From Marinobacter daqiaonensis (GTDB taxonomy: Bacteria; Pseudomonadota; Gammaproteobacteria; Pseudomonadales; Oleiphilaceae): 64,000 bases of DNA. The notes under the pieces were generated by a model. The model saw only the letters and a list, made by a program, of their open reading frames with translations. It did not search any database and was not told the origin of the DNA. Every line of letters begins with the position of its first letter. Positions within the stretch are counted from its first letter, which is position 1. Where the stretch lies: assembly GCF_900115285.1 (NCBI RefSeq), contig NZ_FOYW01000001.1, positions 1,151,616-1,215,615 of the forward strand, read 5' to 3'. Shown in pieces: positions 48,279 through 59,867 of this stretch. The translations under genes and the position numbers were made by a program.

Positions 48279-48330
48279 ACGGAATCCGCGGAAGAACGCG
48301 GAAAATACAGACGACACGGACAAAGAGATT
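48279..48330. repeat. Half copy of the family A repeat
   Basis: After the ndpA stop there is one left arm, CACGGAA, N2, CGCGGAA, N3, CGCGGAA, then a fragment ACGACACGGACAAAG matching the CACGGAC version seen in copy 4. No right arm follows before trmH. It looks like a decayed or truncated copy, and shows that half-units can persist. Confidence 0.6.
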
Positions 48331-48399
48331 CAACTTCTTATGACCTTTCGTCATTGTGAGTTCGCGTCGCTGGTGGCCAAAACCGGTTTATTTTAGAGC

Positions 48400-49107
48400 T
48401 CAGGTCTCTGCCAGGTGCGGATGCCGCTGCCGGCGCACCTCCCGCATCCACGCTACCCCATCGACCAGCTCACCGGTTTCCGGATCGATCGGCGGGTATG
48501 GCAGGTTGCGGTCGTCGCAGTAGCGCTTGACGGTGGGCTGGCACCAGCGGAACAGCAGACGCATGTATTCGTCATCGGGCAGTCGGCGATGGTCGAACAG
48601 CCCGGCCAGTTTCCGCTGACGCTGGGCTTCGGCCAGAATGATGGCGCAGGCGGACGAGACGTTGAGGGACTCAACCATGCCCATCATCGGGATCACGATA
48701 TGCTCATCTGCCTGATCCGAGGCGCTGGCACTGACACCATCCACTTCATTTCCCATGATAACGGTGCAGGGAACGGTGAAATCCACTTCCCGGTAATCGA
48801 CCGCCCGGTCTGACAGCTGGGCCGCGTATAGCCTGTGGCCCTGGACCTTCAGTGTTGAAACGGCGTCATCCATCGAGGGATGGGTATGGGTGGTCACCCA
48901 GTTATAGCTGCCGCCGGCGGTCTTGCGAAAGGCGCGAAAGCCCTCCCGGGGCCACACCACGTGCATGCTGGCCAGACCAAAAGCATCGCAGGAACGGATG
49001 ATCGCGGACAGGTTCCGGGGCTTGTGCACCTGGTCCGTCAGCACGCTGAGGTCGGGCTGGCGGGTGTCGAGGATATGCTTGATGCGGGCGAGACGCTCCG
49101 GGGTCAT
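48400..49107 (-). CDS. trmH: tRNA (guanosine(18)-2'-O)-methyltransferase TrmH
   Basis: SPOUT-class methyltransferase that modifies the ribose of G18 in the D-loop of tRNAs. The 235-residue protein has VHKPRNLSAIIRSCDAFG near the start, the GNEVDGVS loop and the knot-forming IPMMGMVESLNVSSACAIIL. The C-terminal extension beyond the knot is like that of E. coli TrmH (SpoU). It is convergent with ndpA and divergent from miaB. Confidence 0.94.
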   Translation of the reverse strand: MTPERLARIKHILDTRQPDLSVLTDQVHKPRNLSAIIRSCDAFGLASMHVVWPREGFRAFRKTAGGSYNWVTTHTHPSMDDAVSTLKVQGHRLYAAQLSDRAVDYREVDFTVPCTVIMGNEVDGVSASASDQADEHIVIPMMGMVESLNVSSACAIILAEAQRQRKLAGLFDHRRLPDDEYMRLLFRWCQPTVKRYCDDRNLPYPPIDPETGELVDGVAWMREVRRQRHPHLAET

Positions 49108-49237
49108 TTACTACGGCCCTCTGGTTGCGGATTGAACAGCCGGTTATAATACCCGATTACTTTTCTGACTTCTCATTCATCGCATTCACCATTCGCCCCA
49201 GCTCGGGGTGAGCATTCACCAGCTTACGTTGAGACCC

Positions 49238-50584
49238 ATGGCCAAGAAGCTTTACATAAAGACCCACGGCTGCCAGATGAACGAGTACGACTCCGCCCGC
49301 ATGGCGGACCTGCTCAAGACCGGCGAAGCGCTCGAGATGACCGACTCCCCGGACGACGCCGATATCCTGCTGCTGAACACCTGCTCGATCCGGGAAAAAG
49401 CCCAGGAGAAGGTCTTCCACCAGCTCGGCCGCTGGAAGAGTCTCAAGAAACACAAGCCGGAGCTGATTATCGGCGTGGGTGGCTGTGTCGCCAGCCAGGA
49501 AGGCCAGGCGATCATCGATCGCGCGCCTTATGTGGACATGGTGTTCGGGCCCCAGACCCTCCACCGGCTGCCGGACATGATCACCGAGATCCGCACCAAG
49601 GGTAATGGCGTGGGTGTGGTGGACGTGAGCTTCCCGGAAATCGAGAAGTTCGACAATCTGCCCGACCCCGGCGCCGATGGCCCGTCCGCCTTTGTCTCCA
49701 TCATGGAAGGCTGCAGCAAGTACTGTACGTTCTGCGTGGTGCCCTACACCCGTGGCGAGGAAGTGAGCCGGCCGGTGGACGACGTGATCGTGGAGGTTGC
49801 CCATCTCGCCGGCCAGGGCGTGCGGGAAGTGAACCTGCTGGGCCAGAACGTGAACGCCTATCGTGGTGAAACCCATGATGGCGACACCATGGACCTGGCG
49901 GAACTGATCACCATGATCGCCACCATCGATGGCATCGACCGGATCCGCTACACCACGTCCCATCCGGTGGAGTTCTCCGACAGCCTGATCGAAGCCTATG
50001 AGAAGGTTCCGGAGCTGGTCAGTCACCTTCATCTGCCGGTGCAGAGTGGTTCCGACCGCATCCTGGCCGCCATGAAGCGAGGGCATACCGCCCTGGAATA
50101 CAAATCCAAGCTTCGCCGCCTGCGCAGGATCCGCCCGGACATCAGTTTCTCCTCCGACTTCATCATTGGCTTCCCCGGGGAGACCGAGAAGGATTTCGAG
50201 GACACCATGAAGCTGATCAACGATATCGGTTTCGATGTCTCGTTCAGCTTCATCTACAGCGCCCGTCCGGGCACCCCCGCGTCTGACCTGCCGGATGACA
50301 CCCCTTTGGCGGTAAAAAAAGAGCGCCTGGCCATCCTGCAGCAGCGCATCAACCAGCACGCCATGGAGATCAGTCGCAAGATGGTGGGCTCCACCCAGCG
50401 GATTCTGGTCACCGGCCTGTCCAAGAAGGATCCTGGCGAGTACGCCGGCCGCACCGAGAACAACCGCATTGTGAACTTCCGGCATGATAATCCGGAGGTG
50501 ATCGGGCACTTTATTGATGTCGAGATTCGGGAGGCGTTGCCGAATTCCCTACGGGGTGTGCCTGTTGATGATTTGCTCCACTAA
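49238..50584 (+). CDS. miaB: tRNA-2-methylthio-N6-dimethylallyladenosine synthase MiaB
   Basis: Radical-SAM methylthiotransferase acting on i6A37 of tRNAs that read codons beginning with U. The 448-residue protein has cluster cysteines Cys12, Cys49 and Cys83, the radical-SAM triad Cys159/163/166 (CSKYCTFC) and a C-terminal TRAM domain. A TATAAT at 49145-49150 in the divergent gap with trmH is a possible -10, with only a weak -35 (TGGTTG). The frame opens at 49208 but the ATG at 49238 gives the family N-terminus. Confidence 0.96.
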   Translation: MAKKLYIKTHGCQMNEYDSARMADLLKTGEALEMTDSPDDADILLLNTCSIREKAQEKVFHQLGRWKSLKKHKPELIIGVGGCVASQEGQAIIDRAPYVDMVFGPQTLHRLPDMITEIRTKGNGVGVVDVSFPEIEKFDNLPDPGADGPSAFVSIMEGCSKYCTFCVVPYTRGEEVSRPVDDVIVEVAHLAGQGVREVNLLGQNVNAYRGETHDGDTMDLAELITMIATIDGIDRIRYTTSHPVEFSDSLIEAYEKVPELVSHLHLPVQSGSDRILAAMKRGHTALEYKSKLRRLRRIRPDISFSSDFIIGFPGETEKDFEDTMKLINDIGFDVSFSFIYSARPGTPASDLPDDTPLAVKKERLAILQQRINQHAMEISRKMVGSTQRILVTGLSKKDPGEYAGRTENNRIVNFRHDNPEVIGHFIDVEIREALPNSLRGVPVDDLLH

Positions 50585-50619
50585 ACGCCTTTTGGGCGCC
50601 TGCCATGCCTGGCGCACGG

Positions 50620-50730
50620 TCGAGGAGGCGGTACATTTTTCCGGAACACGCCCGTAAACCCGTCCCTGGGGGCTCGACTGCAGCCATCCCTGACTGCAGA
50701 CGGTTCCAGAAAAACGTCCCCCCTCCTCGC
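50620..50730. repeat. Long-arm hairpin, family C copy 4
   Basis: The arms CGAGGAGG...TTTTTC.GGAAC and their partner near 50702-50728 pair with several G-T wobbles. Inside, on the minus strand, is the core GAGCCCCCAGGGACGG, TTTACGGGCGTGTTC, next to an internal CTGCAG..CTGCAG hairpin, matching copy 1 at 14.4 kb. It lies between miaB and phoH. Confidence 0.75.
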
Positions 50731-50772
50731 CCCCAAGCATTCGAGCTGCCGGAAATAAAACCCAAACAGTAT

Positions 50773-50799
50773 CTTGAAGGATGGTCGAGCGGGTACCAT
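50773..50799 (+). promoter_or_regulatory. Candidate heat-shock-like promoter for phoH
   Basis: CTTGAA at 50773-50778 and TACCAT at 50794-50799 are 15 bp apart. The first box equals the sigma-32 -35 consensus, while the second matches the CCCCAT box only in its last four bases. The ybeZYX operon is heat-shock regulated in E. coli, which makes the position reasonable. About 100 bases of leader remain before the TTG start. Confidence 0.3.
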
Positions 50800-50899
50800 T
50801 CTTAGCTTGAAGCGAATTGCAAACAGGTTGCGAGGCGGAGGTTGGAGAGTTTGCCATTCGTCCCGGGGCACACAGATTTACAACAGACCAGAGGAACGA

Positions 50900-51880
50900 T
50901 TGACTACCACAACCGAAGCACGACAATTCGACCTGAGCCCTGTCGACCAGCGCAGGCTGGCCGCGCTGTGCGGGCAGTTTGACGAGCACCTCAAACACAT
51001 CGAACGGCGCATGGACGTTCGCATCGGTCGCCGCGGCCATCATTTCCGCATCGAGGGCGAACCCGAACACGCCACCGCCGCCACCGAAGTCATCCGCCAC
51101 CTGTACCGGGAAACCGAAGCCAGCGATGACATTCACCCTGAAACCGTCCACCTGTTTATCCGGGAGTCCGGTTTTGAACGACTGCCCCAGTCCAAAGAAT
51201 TCGAGGGTGGCAATGTCGTTATCAAGACCCCCAAGCTCCAGGCCAGACCCCGGGGCAGGAACCAGCAGAAGTATGTCCACAACATACGCAGCCACGACAT
51301 CAACTTTGGCATAGGGCCCGCCGGTACCGGCAAAACCTGGCTGGCCGTCGCCTGCGCCGTGGAGGCCCTGAAGGACGAGCAGGTCAAACGCATCATGCTG
51401 GTGCGTCCGGCCGTGGAAGCCGGCGAAAAACTGGGGTTCCTGCCTGGAGACCTGGCCCAGAAAGTGGACCCCTATCTGCGGCCGTTGTACGACGCTCTTT
51501 ACGAGATGCTGGGCTTCGACCAGGTAACCCGTCTTATCGAGAAAAGCGTGATCGAGATTGCACCGCTGGCCTTCATGCGCGGGCGAACCCTCAATAACTC
51601 GTTCATCATTCTCGACGAAAGCCAGAACACCACACGGGAGCAGATGAAAATGTTCCTCACCCGGATCGGTTTCGGCTCTACCGCAGTGATCACCGGCGAC
51701 ACCACCCAGGTGGACCTGCCCCGGGGACAGAACTCCGGCCTGATCCACGCTGCCAGTGTCTTGAGCAAGGTCTCGGGAATCGGCTTCACCCGTTTCGAGT
51801 CCGCTGATGTGGTCCGGCATCCCCTGGTGCAGCGTATCGTGGAAGCCTATGACGACTTTGGCGACAGGGACCCGGTATGA
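50900..51880 (+). CDS. ybeZ: PhoH-like ATPase (YbeZ)
   Basis: Cytoplasmic P-loop protein that works with YbeY in ribosome quality control and RNA metabolism. From the TTG at 50900, with AGAGGAACGA upstream, it has 326 residues: an N-terminal KH-like region, Walker A GPAGTGKT at 139-146 and Walker B IILDESQN. The frame is open upstream to 50774 but those residues are unlike the family. The stop overlaps the ybeY start (ATGA). Confidence 0.93.
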   Translation: MTTTTEARQFDLSPVDQRRLAALCGQFDEHLKHIERRMDVRIGRRGHHFRIEGEPEHATAATEVIRHLYRETEASDDIHPETVHLFIRESGFERLPQSKEFEGGNVVIKTPKLQARPRGRNQQKYVHNIRSHDINFGIGPAGTGKTWLAVACAVEALKDEQVKRIMLVRPAVEAGEKLGFLPGDLAQKVDPYLRPLYDALYEMLGFDQVTRLIEKSVIEIAPLAFMRGRTLNNSFIILDESQNTTREQMKMFLTRIGFGSTAVITGDTTQVDLPRGQNSGLIHAASVLSKVSGIGFTRFESADVVRHPLVQRIVEAYDDFGDRDPV

Positions 51881-52350
51881 GCATCCTCACCGTGGATATC
51901 CAGCGGGCGACCGAGGGGGATCAGTTGCCGGAGGACGAACAGCTTCAGCGATGGGCCGAAACCGCATGGCGGCAGGATCATGATTCCGAGGTGACCCTGC
52001 GCCTGGTGGACGAAGAGGAAAGCCGGGAGCTGAACCACCAGTACCGGGGAAAGGACAGGCCCACCAACGTGCTGTCCTTCCCATTTGAGGCTCCAGCCGG
52101 TATAACGATGTCCCTGGCCGGAGACCTGGTGATCTGTGCGCCGGTCGTCGCCCGCGAGGCGAAGGAACAGGGCAAATCACTGCAGGCACACTGGGCACAC
52201 ATGGTGGTCCATGGCATGCTGCATCTTCAGGGTTACGACCATATCGGGGACAGCGAAGCCGATCTTATGGAAGCCCTGGAAATCCGGTTGCTGGGTCAGT
52301 TCGGCATCAGCAACCCTTACGAGACAGAGGAATCGGAACCAAACTCATGA
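51877..52350 (+). CDS. ybeY: Endoribonuclease YbeY
   Basis: Zinc-dependent RNase needed for 16S rRNA 3' maturation and 70S quality control. The 157-residue protein has the zinc motif HGMLHLQGYDH with His112, His116 and His122, and the RPTNVLSFPFE segment at 61-71. Both ends overlap neighbours by four bases, so phoH, ybeY and corC are translationally coupled. Confidence 0.96.
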   Translation: MSILTVDIQRATEGDQLPEDEQLQRWAETAWRQDHDSEVTLRLVDEEESRELNHQYRGKDRPTNVLSFPFEAPAGITMSLAGDLVICAPVVAREAKEQGKSLQAHWAHMVVHGMLHLQGYDHIGDSEADLMEALEIRLLGQFGISNPYETEESEPNS

Positions 52351-53195
52351 GCGACGATCAGTCGAGTCGCGGCCAGGGCAGCAAGTCCTGGCTGGAGCGA
52401 ATATCCCAGGCTTTCTCCAGCGAGCCTGAGTCCGTGGAGGACGTGCTGGGGATTCTTCGCGATGCCGAAGAACATAATATTATCGATGCCGATGCCATGA
52501 GCATCATCGAAGGCGCCATGCAGGTCATCGACATGCGCGTCGACGAGATCATGATACCCCGGTCCCAGATGGTGACCGTCAAGGCCTCTCAGGACCCCAA
52601 AACCTTCCTCAAGGAAATCATGGATTCGGCCCACAGCCGCTTCCCGGTCATCGGCGACAGCCAGGATGATGTGACCGGGGTGCTGCTGGCCAAGGACCTG
52701 CTCCCCCTGGCACTGAACAACGACCTGAACTGGAACCGCATTCGCGAGATCCTGCGGCCGCCCACCTTCGTACCCGAGAGCAAGCGCCTTAACCAGCTGC
52801 TCAAGGAGTTCAAGGAGAACCGCAACCACATGGCCATCGTGGTGGACGAGTATGGTGGCACCGCCGGCCTGATCACCATTGAAGACGTGCTGGAGCAGAT
52901 TGTCGGCGAAATCGAGGATGAGCACGATTTCGACGAGGAAACCAACATCAAACCCCATGGCGATGGGGTCTGGGCGGTGAAAGCCGTCACCCCCGTGGAA
53001 GATTTCAACGAGTTCTTCGACACCGAAATGGACGAACAGGAGTTCGACACCATTGGCGGCATCATCCTCAAGGAATTCGGACACCTGCCCCGCCGTGGCG
53101 AGAGCGTCAGTTTCAACGGCTTCACCTTTACCATTGCCAACGCCGACAACCGGGTTATCCGGTTACTGCAGGTGACCCGGGACAATGGCGAATAA
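52347..53195 (+). CDS. corC: CorC/YbeX transporter-associated protein with CBS domains
   Basis: A 282-residue soluble protein with two CBS domains (about 65-190, starting VDEIMIPRSQMVTV) and a CorC_HlyC C-terminal domain (about 200-280). Family members are linked to magnesium/cobalt efflux, and recent work on YbeX links it to ribosome metabolism. The gene overlaps ybeY by four bases and lnt by eleven. Confidence 0.94.
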   Translation: MSDDQSSRGQGSKSWLERISQAFSSEPESVEDVLGILRDAEEHNIIDADAMSIIEGAMQVIDMRVDEIMIPRSQMVTVKASQDPKTFLKEIMDSAHSRFPVIGDSQDDVTGVLLAKDLLPLALNNDLNWNRIREILRPPTFVPESKRLNQLLKEFKENRNHMAIVVDEYGGTAGLITIEDVLEQIVGEIEDEHDFDEETNIKPHGDGVWAVKAVTPVEDFNEFFDTEMDEQEFDTIGGIILKEFGHLPRRGESVSFNGFTFTIANADNRVIRLLQVTRDNGE

Positions 53196-54711
53196 TCCGC
53201 TGGCCCGCTCTCCCCTCTGGGTCAGTGGTCTGTTGCTGCTCGTTGCGGGGGCATCGCAGACCCTGACGCTCTCCCCATGGGAATGGTGGTGGCTCGGGCC
53301 GATATCCATGGCCCTGATCGTCTTCACCATCATGCCTCTGGCCACGCGCCACCTGTTCCTGGCGGGCTGGCTCACCGGGGTCGGTCTCTATGGTTCCGGG
53401 GTGACCTGGATCTACATCAGCATCAGTGAACACGGCAACACTTCAACCCCAATCGCGGTCATACTGATGGCACTGTTCGTGGCGGGGGTGGCCATTGTCC
53501 ATGGCCTGGCGTTCTGGTTCTGGGGCAAGCTCGGCAAAGACAGCCCGGCCCGCCGGCTGATCCTGTTTCCGGCGGTATGGGTACTGGCGGACTGGGTCCG
53601 GGGCTGGCTGCTGACGGGGTTCCCCTGGCTCTACCTGGGCACCGCTCATGTGGATGGCCCCCTGGCCGGCTGGGCGCCGGTGGCGGGCGTACACGGCATC
53701 ACCCTGATTGTGGCCGGCTCCGGTTCTGCACTCTACGCCCTGTACTGGCTGTTCCAGGCGCGACGCCGGACCTCGGCGGGGGTGGTCGCTGCCCTCACCC
53801 TCGCGCTCTGGCTGGCCGGTCCGGCCCTCAACCGGATCCAGTGGACCGATCTGGCTGAGGAGCCCCTGAGTTTCGCAGCCATGCAGGGAAACATTCCCCA
53901 GCAGATCAAATGGGATCCGGATTTCCTGAGGGACCAGCTGGTGGTCTATCTGGGCCTGACCGAAGACGACTGGAACAGGGACATTATCCTGTGGCCGGAA
54001 ACGGCAATACCCATTACCCAGGACCAGGCTGGCCCCATTATCGAACACATCGCCTCGGAACTGGGAGCAGGCAGTACACTGGTTACCGGCATCCCCTGGT
54101 ATACCTTCAGCGACCGCCGGGAAGACTATACCTTCCATAACTCGATCATGGCGATCGGAGAGGACGCGGAGGGCGTCTACCACAAGCAGAAACTGGTGCC
54201 CTTTGGCGAGTATGTTCCGCTGGAGAACTGGTTGCGGGGTCTGATCGGCTTCTTTGACCTGCCCATGTCGAGCTTCAGCCGGGGACCGGCGTACCAGGCG
54301 CCGCTGGAAGCAGGCGACACCAAACTGACTCCGGCCATCTGCTACGAAGTGGCCTATCCGGACTTTGTCGCGTTCAGCGCCCGCCGGGGCAACATGCTGG
54401 TCACCATCAGCAACGATGGCTGGTTCGGCGACTCCATAGGCCCCCACCAACATCTCCAGATGGCACGAATGCGGGCCCTGGAAACCGGTCGGTATATGCT
54501 TCGTGGCACCAACAATGGTGTCACCGCCATCATCGACGAGAAAGGTCAGGTGACAGAGCGTATCCCACAGTTCGAACGGGCCGTGATGCGGGGCGAGGTA
54601 TACAGCGCATCCGGCCTCACCCCCTTCATGAACACCGGCTCCTGGCCAGTGCTGACCCTGGTGGCGATCCTGATCGTGTTTGTGCGGGTGCGGGTGATAC
54701 CCAGGAACTGA
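53185..54711 (+). CDS. lnt: Apolipoprotein N-acyltransferase
   Basis: Inner-membrane enzyme adding the third acyl chain to lipoproteins. The 508-residue protein has about six membrane segments in its first 215 residues, then a periplasmic nitrilase domain with the triad Glu272 (LWPETAIPI), Lys336 (KQKLVPFGEY) and Cys386 (AICYEVAYP), and a final helix at the C-terminus. It ends the phoH-ybeY-corC-lnt operon and is followed by a family A repeat. Confidence 0.96.
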   Translation: MANNPLARSPLWVSGLLLLVAGASQTLTLSPWEWWWLGPISMALIVFTIMPLATRHLFLAGWLTGVGLYGSGVTWIYISISEHGNTSTPIAVILMALFVAGVAIVHGLAFWFWGKLGKDSPARRLILFPAVWVLADWVRGWLLTGFPWLYLGTAHVDGPLAGWAPVAGVHGITLIVAGSGSALYALYWLFQARRRTSAGVVAALTLALWLAGPALNRIQWTDLAEEPLSFAAMQGNIPQQIKWDPDFLRDQLVVYLGLTEDDWNRDIILWPETAIPITQDQAGPIIEHIASELGAGSTLVTGIPWYTFSDRREDYTFHNSIMAIGEDAEGVYHKQKLVPFGEYVPLENWLRGLIGFFDLPMSSFSRGPAYQAPLEAGDTKLTPAICYEVAYPDFVAFSARRGNMLVTISNDGWFGDSIGPHQHLQMARMRALETGRYMLRGTNNGVTAIIDEKGQVTERIPQFERAVMRGEVYSASGLTPFMNTGSWPVLTLVAILIVFVRVRVIPRN

Positions 54712-54713
54712 TT

Positions 54714-54933
54714 TTTTAGCCGCGGAATCCGCGGAAGTACGCGGAAAGAAAAGACTATAGATAGCCACGGAAACCACGGAAGGACACGGAAAAATAAAAG
54801 AGAAAGGCTACGGGTAAAATTAATGAGCATATTGTACCCGCAGTCATTTTTTTCTTTTTTTGATCTTTTCTTCCGTGTTTTCCGTGGATTCCGTGGCTAA
54901 ATCAGTTTTTCCGCGTACTTCCGCGACAAAACA
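54714..54933. repeat. Nested palindromic repeat, family A copy 5
   Basis: Between convergent lnt and the YbeL-like gene. The left outer arm is three CGCGGAA units and the left inner arm three CACGGAA units, both with N2/N3 spacing. The core stem is CTACGGGTA against TACCCGCAG. The right inner arm has three TTCCGTG units. The right outer arm is cut short (TTCCGCGTACTTCCGCG) and runs directly into the 3' end of the next gene. Confidence 0.85.
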
Positions 54934-54934
54934 G

Positions 54935-55486
54935 TCACTCAGGCCACTTGCCGGTAACCCGCTCGAAGTAGTGTGCTTCACAGGCCTCGCAGGGTTCCAG
55001 CTGGCTGGTGGCGGTGAGGCATTTCATGTGATTGCAGTTCAGGCACCGGAACATGCCGGCTGTGGCCACTTCGCCGGCCATGTAGTGGGTGGCGTCCTGA
55101 TTGTCGATTTTCTGGTTGAGCTCAAGGGTCTCCACCCGGGTTTTGTCGGCGATGGAAAAGAGCAGTTCCTCCAGCTTGTTTTCCATCAGTGACAGGTCAA
55201 ACTGCAGCCATTCCCTGAGACCTTCCCCGGTGCCTTCCACGAAGGTCACCAAGTGTTCAAGGTCCCGCCTGAGGTAGGCGGCCAGCAGGCTGGCCTCATC
55301 CCGGGTCAGGCGGCGAAGTTCGGTTTCGACTTCCACTGCGTCATCAATCTCATGGCGCAGGGTATCCAGGGTCTGCTTTTCGGCCTTCGCCAGCCGGGCC
55401 TCCACCCGCTCCAGCATGCGGTCATAGGCCTTGAGGGCCTGATTCGACAACTGTTTTGGCTGCTTGCCACTGCCCTTTTCGCTCAT
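54935..55486 (-). CDS. YbeL-family zinc-ribbon protein (DUF1451)
   Basis: A 183-residue soluble protein with a helical N-terminal body of about 140 residues and a C-terminal zinc ribbon with Cys148, Cys151, Cys166 and Cys169 (CLNC and CEAC). The match is to the YbeL/DUF1451 family, whose role is unknown. The start at 55486 has GGAGAGGGT upstream; the frame extends to 55525 into the leuS promoter gap. It is divergent from leuS, near which ybeL also lies in E. coli. Confidence 0.88.
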   Translation of the reverse strand: MSEKGSGKQPKQLSNQALKAYDRMLERVEARLAKAEKQTLDTLRHEIDDAVEVETELRRLTRDEASLLAAYLRRDLEHLVTFVEGTGEGLREWLQFDLSLMENKLEELLFSIADKTRVETLELNQKIDNQDATHYMAGEVATAGMFRCLNCNHMKCLTATSQLEPCEACEAHYFERVTGKWPE

Positions 55487-55514
55487 ACCCTCTCCTCCAG
55501 TGCGGTTTCCATAA

Positions 55515-58244
<2,730 letters not shown>

Positions 58245-58273
58245 TGTCCATGAATGGCAAGGCAGGAACCGGC

Positions 58274-58822
58274 ATGACCCGTTATGCAAGAAACCTGAGC
58301 CTGATAGTGCTGGCGGTCGCCCTTGGCGGCTGCGGCTTTCAGCTGAGGGGGTCATCGCCGGTACCGGAGGCCCTCCAGCCGCTCTGGGTGGACTGCCACG
58401 ACAGCGTGCCATTCCCACTTTGCCAGGCCGTCAGGGCCCAGGTCGGAGCCGTAGCCGAATCGCGACAGGACGCCAGCTATGCTCTCTCCCTGGGAGACTT
58501 CCGGCAGCGTCAGCGCACCAGCGCCATCACGCTGCAGGGGGAGGCGGCTGAATACGATCTGCGTCAGACCGTGACGATCGTGCTGCTGACCCGGGATGGA
58601 AATCCTCTGCTGGAAGAGACCGAAGTCGGCGCCTCCCAGGCCTATCGCTTCGATGAGACCAGCGTTCTGGCCAAACGTCGGGAACGCCAGGAGATCGAGC
58701 GTCAGCTGTACGACAACCTGGCGCGCCAGATCAGCTTCCGGCTTTCACCCTTCGATCAGGGGCGAATCGATCGGACTCTGGAGGCCGGAGGTGAACAGCC
58801 GCCTGGTGACAGCCGTCCGTGA
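58274..58822 (+). CDS. lptE: Outer-membrane lipoprotein LptE
   Basis: Plug protein of the LptD barrel that completes LPS delivery to the cell surface. From the ATG at 58274 (GGCAGGAAC upstream) it has 182 residues, with a lipoprotein signal ending in the lipobox LGGC (Cys20), then the conserved GFQLRG. The frame is open from a GTG at 58244 overlapping leuS. The tail is polar. It partners functionally with lptCAB at 22-23 kb. Confidence 0.93.
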   Translation: MTRYARNLSLIVLAVALGGCGFQLRGSSPVPEALQPLWVDCHDSVPFPLCQAVRAQVGAVAESRQDASYALSLGDFRQRQRTSAITLQGEAAEYDLRQTVTIVLLTRDGNPLLEETEVGASQAYRFDETSVLAKRRERQEIERQLYDNLARQISFRLSPFDQGRIDRTLEAGGEQPPGDSRP

Positions 58823-59817
58823 AGATTAATCCCGGCCAGCTATCCCAGGCCCTGGAGAAATCCCTGGCGCCGGCCTATCTGGTCTCCGGTGACGAGCCCC
58901 TGCTGGTTCAGGAAGCCTGTGACCAGATCCGGGCCAGGGCCCGGGATGCCGGCTTCCACGACCGCCAGGTGTATCACGCCGATCAGCACCTGAACTGGGG
59001 CGCGGTGCAGGACGAGATTGGCGCCATGTCACTGTTTGCGGAGCAGCGCCGCATCGAGATTCATCTGCCGACCGGCAAGCTCGGGGACGGGCGGGATGTG
59101 ATAGAACAGGCCCTGACCCAACCCGCCGAGGACATCCTGCTGCTGCTCATCAGTGCACGGCTGGACGCCGCCGAAACCAGGCGTAAATGGTACAAGCAGC
59201 TCCAGAAGACCGGCGTTCATGTGACCGTCTGGCCCATCGACGGCAACAAGTTTACCGGTTGGCTGGAGCAGAGGGCGAAGAGTCGTGGCCTTACCCTGAC
59301 CAGGGGCGCCATGGAGCTGCTCAGTGAGCGTCTGGAAGGAAATCTGCTGGCGGCGGCCCAGGAACTGGACCGGCTGGCGCTGCTGAGTCCTGAGCGGACC
59401 ATTAACGAAGACGCAGTGGAGCAGGCGGTGCAGTACAGCGCCCGCTTCAGCATCTTCGAAGTGATCGCCGACCTGCTGGCCGGCAAGGCAGCCCACGCCC
59501 AGAAGGCAATCACAACCCTTCGCCAGGAGGGCGAGAACCCCCTGGGCCTGCTTGCCATGCTGGTACGGGACCTGAATATCACCCTGGAACTGCAGCAGGC
59601 CATGAAAAAAAGGGAAGCCCCGGCGGCCTTTCTGAAAAAAAACGGCGTCTTCCAGCCCCAGCGGGCCCGCGCCGTCGAGCAGGCCGCCCGGCGCCTTAGT
59701 CGTCCGACTCTGCAACAGGCGCTGGTTCTATGTAGCGAGGCTGACCGGGCGGCAAAGGGTTTTGGGGATCTTCCACCCTGGCATTATCTTGGGGATCTGG
59801 CTGTTTTGCTGAAATAG
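58819..59817 (+). CDS. holA: DNA polymerase III subunit delta
   Basis: Clamp-loader subunit that opens the beta sliding clamp. The 332-residue protein starts at GTG and overlaps lptE by four bases. It has the family opening QALEKSLAPAYLVSGDEPLLVQE, an AAA+-like fold without a working P-loop, and the C-terminal helical domain with FGDLPPWHYLGDLAVLL. The leuS-lptE-holA order is conserved in many gammaproteobacteria. Confidence 0.95.
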   Translation: MKINPGQLSQALEKSLAPAYLVSGDEPLLVQEACDQIRARARDAGFHDRQVYHADQHLNWGAVQDEIGAMSLFAEQRRIEIHLPTGKLGDGRDVIEQALTQPAEDILLLLISARLDAAETRRKWYKQLQKTGVHVTVWPIDGNKFTGWLEQRAKSRGLTLTRGAMELLSERLEGNLLAAAQELDRLALLSPERTINEDAVEQAVQYSARFSIFEVIADLLAGKAAHAQKAITTLRQEGENPLGLLAMLVRDLNITLELQQAMKKREAPAAFLKKNGVFQPQRARAVEQAARRLSRPTLQQALVLCSEADRAAKGFGDLPPWHYLGDLAVLLK

Positions 59818-59826
59818 AGGACAGGA

Positions 59827-59853
59827 CCCGGGGATTTCGTCAAGCTCCCCGGG
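59827..59853. terminator. Hairpin between convergent holA and the coiled-coil gene
   Basis: An 8-bp perfect stem, CCCGGGGA with TCCCCGGG, with an 11-base loop. It lies nine bases after the holA stop and 14 bases before the end of the opposing gene. No clean T run follows on either side, so the terminator call is tentative. Confidence 0.35.
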
Positions 59854-59867
59854 GATTACCAGGTGTT

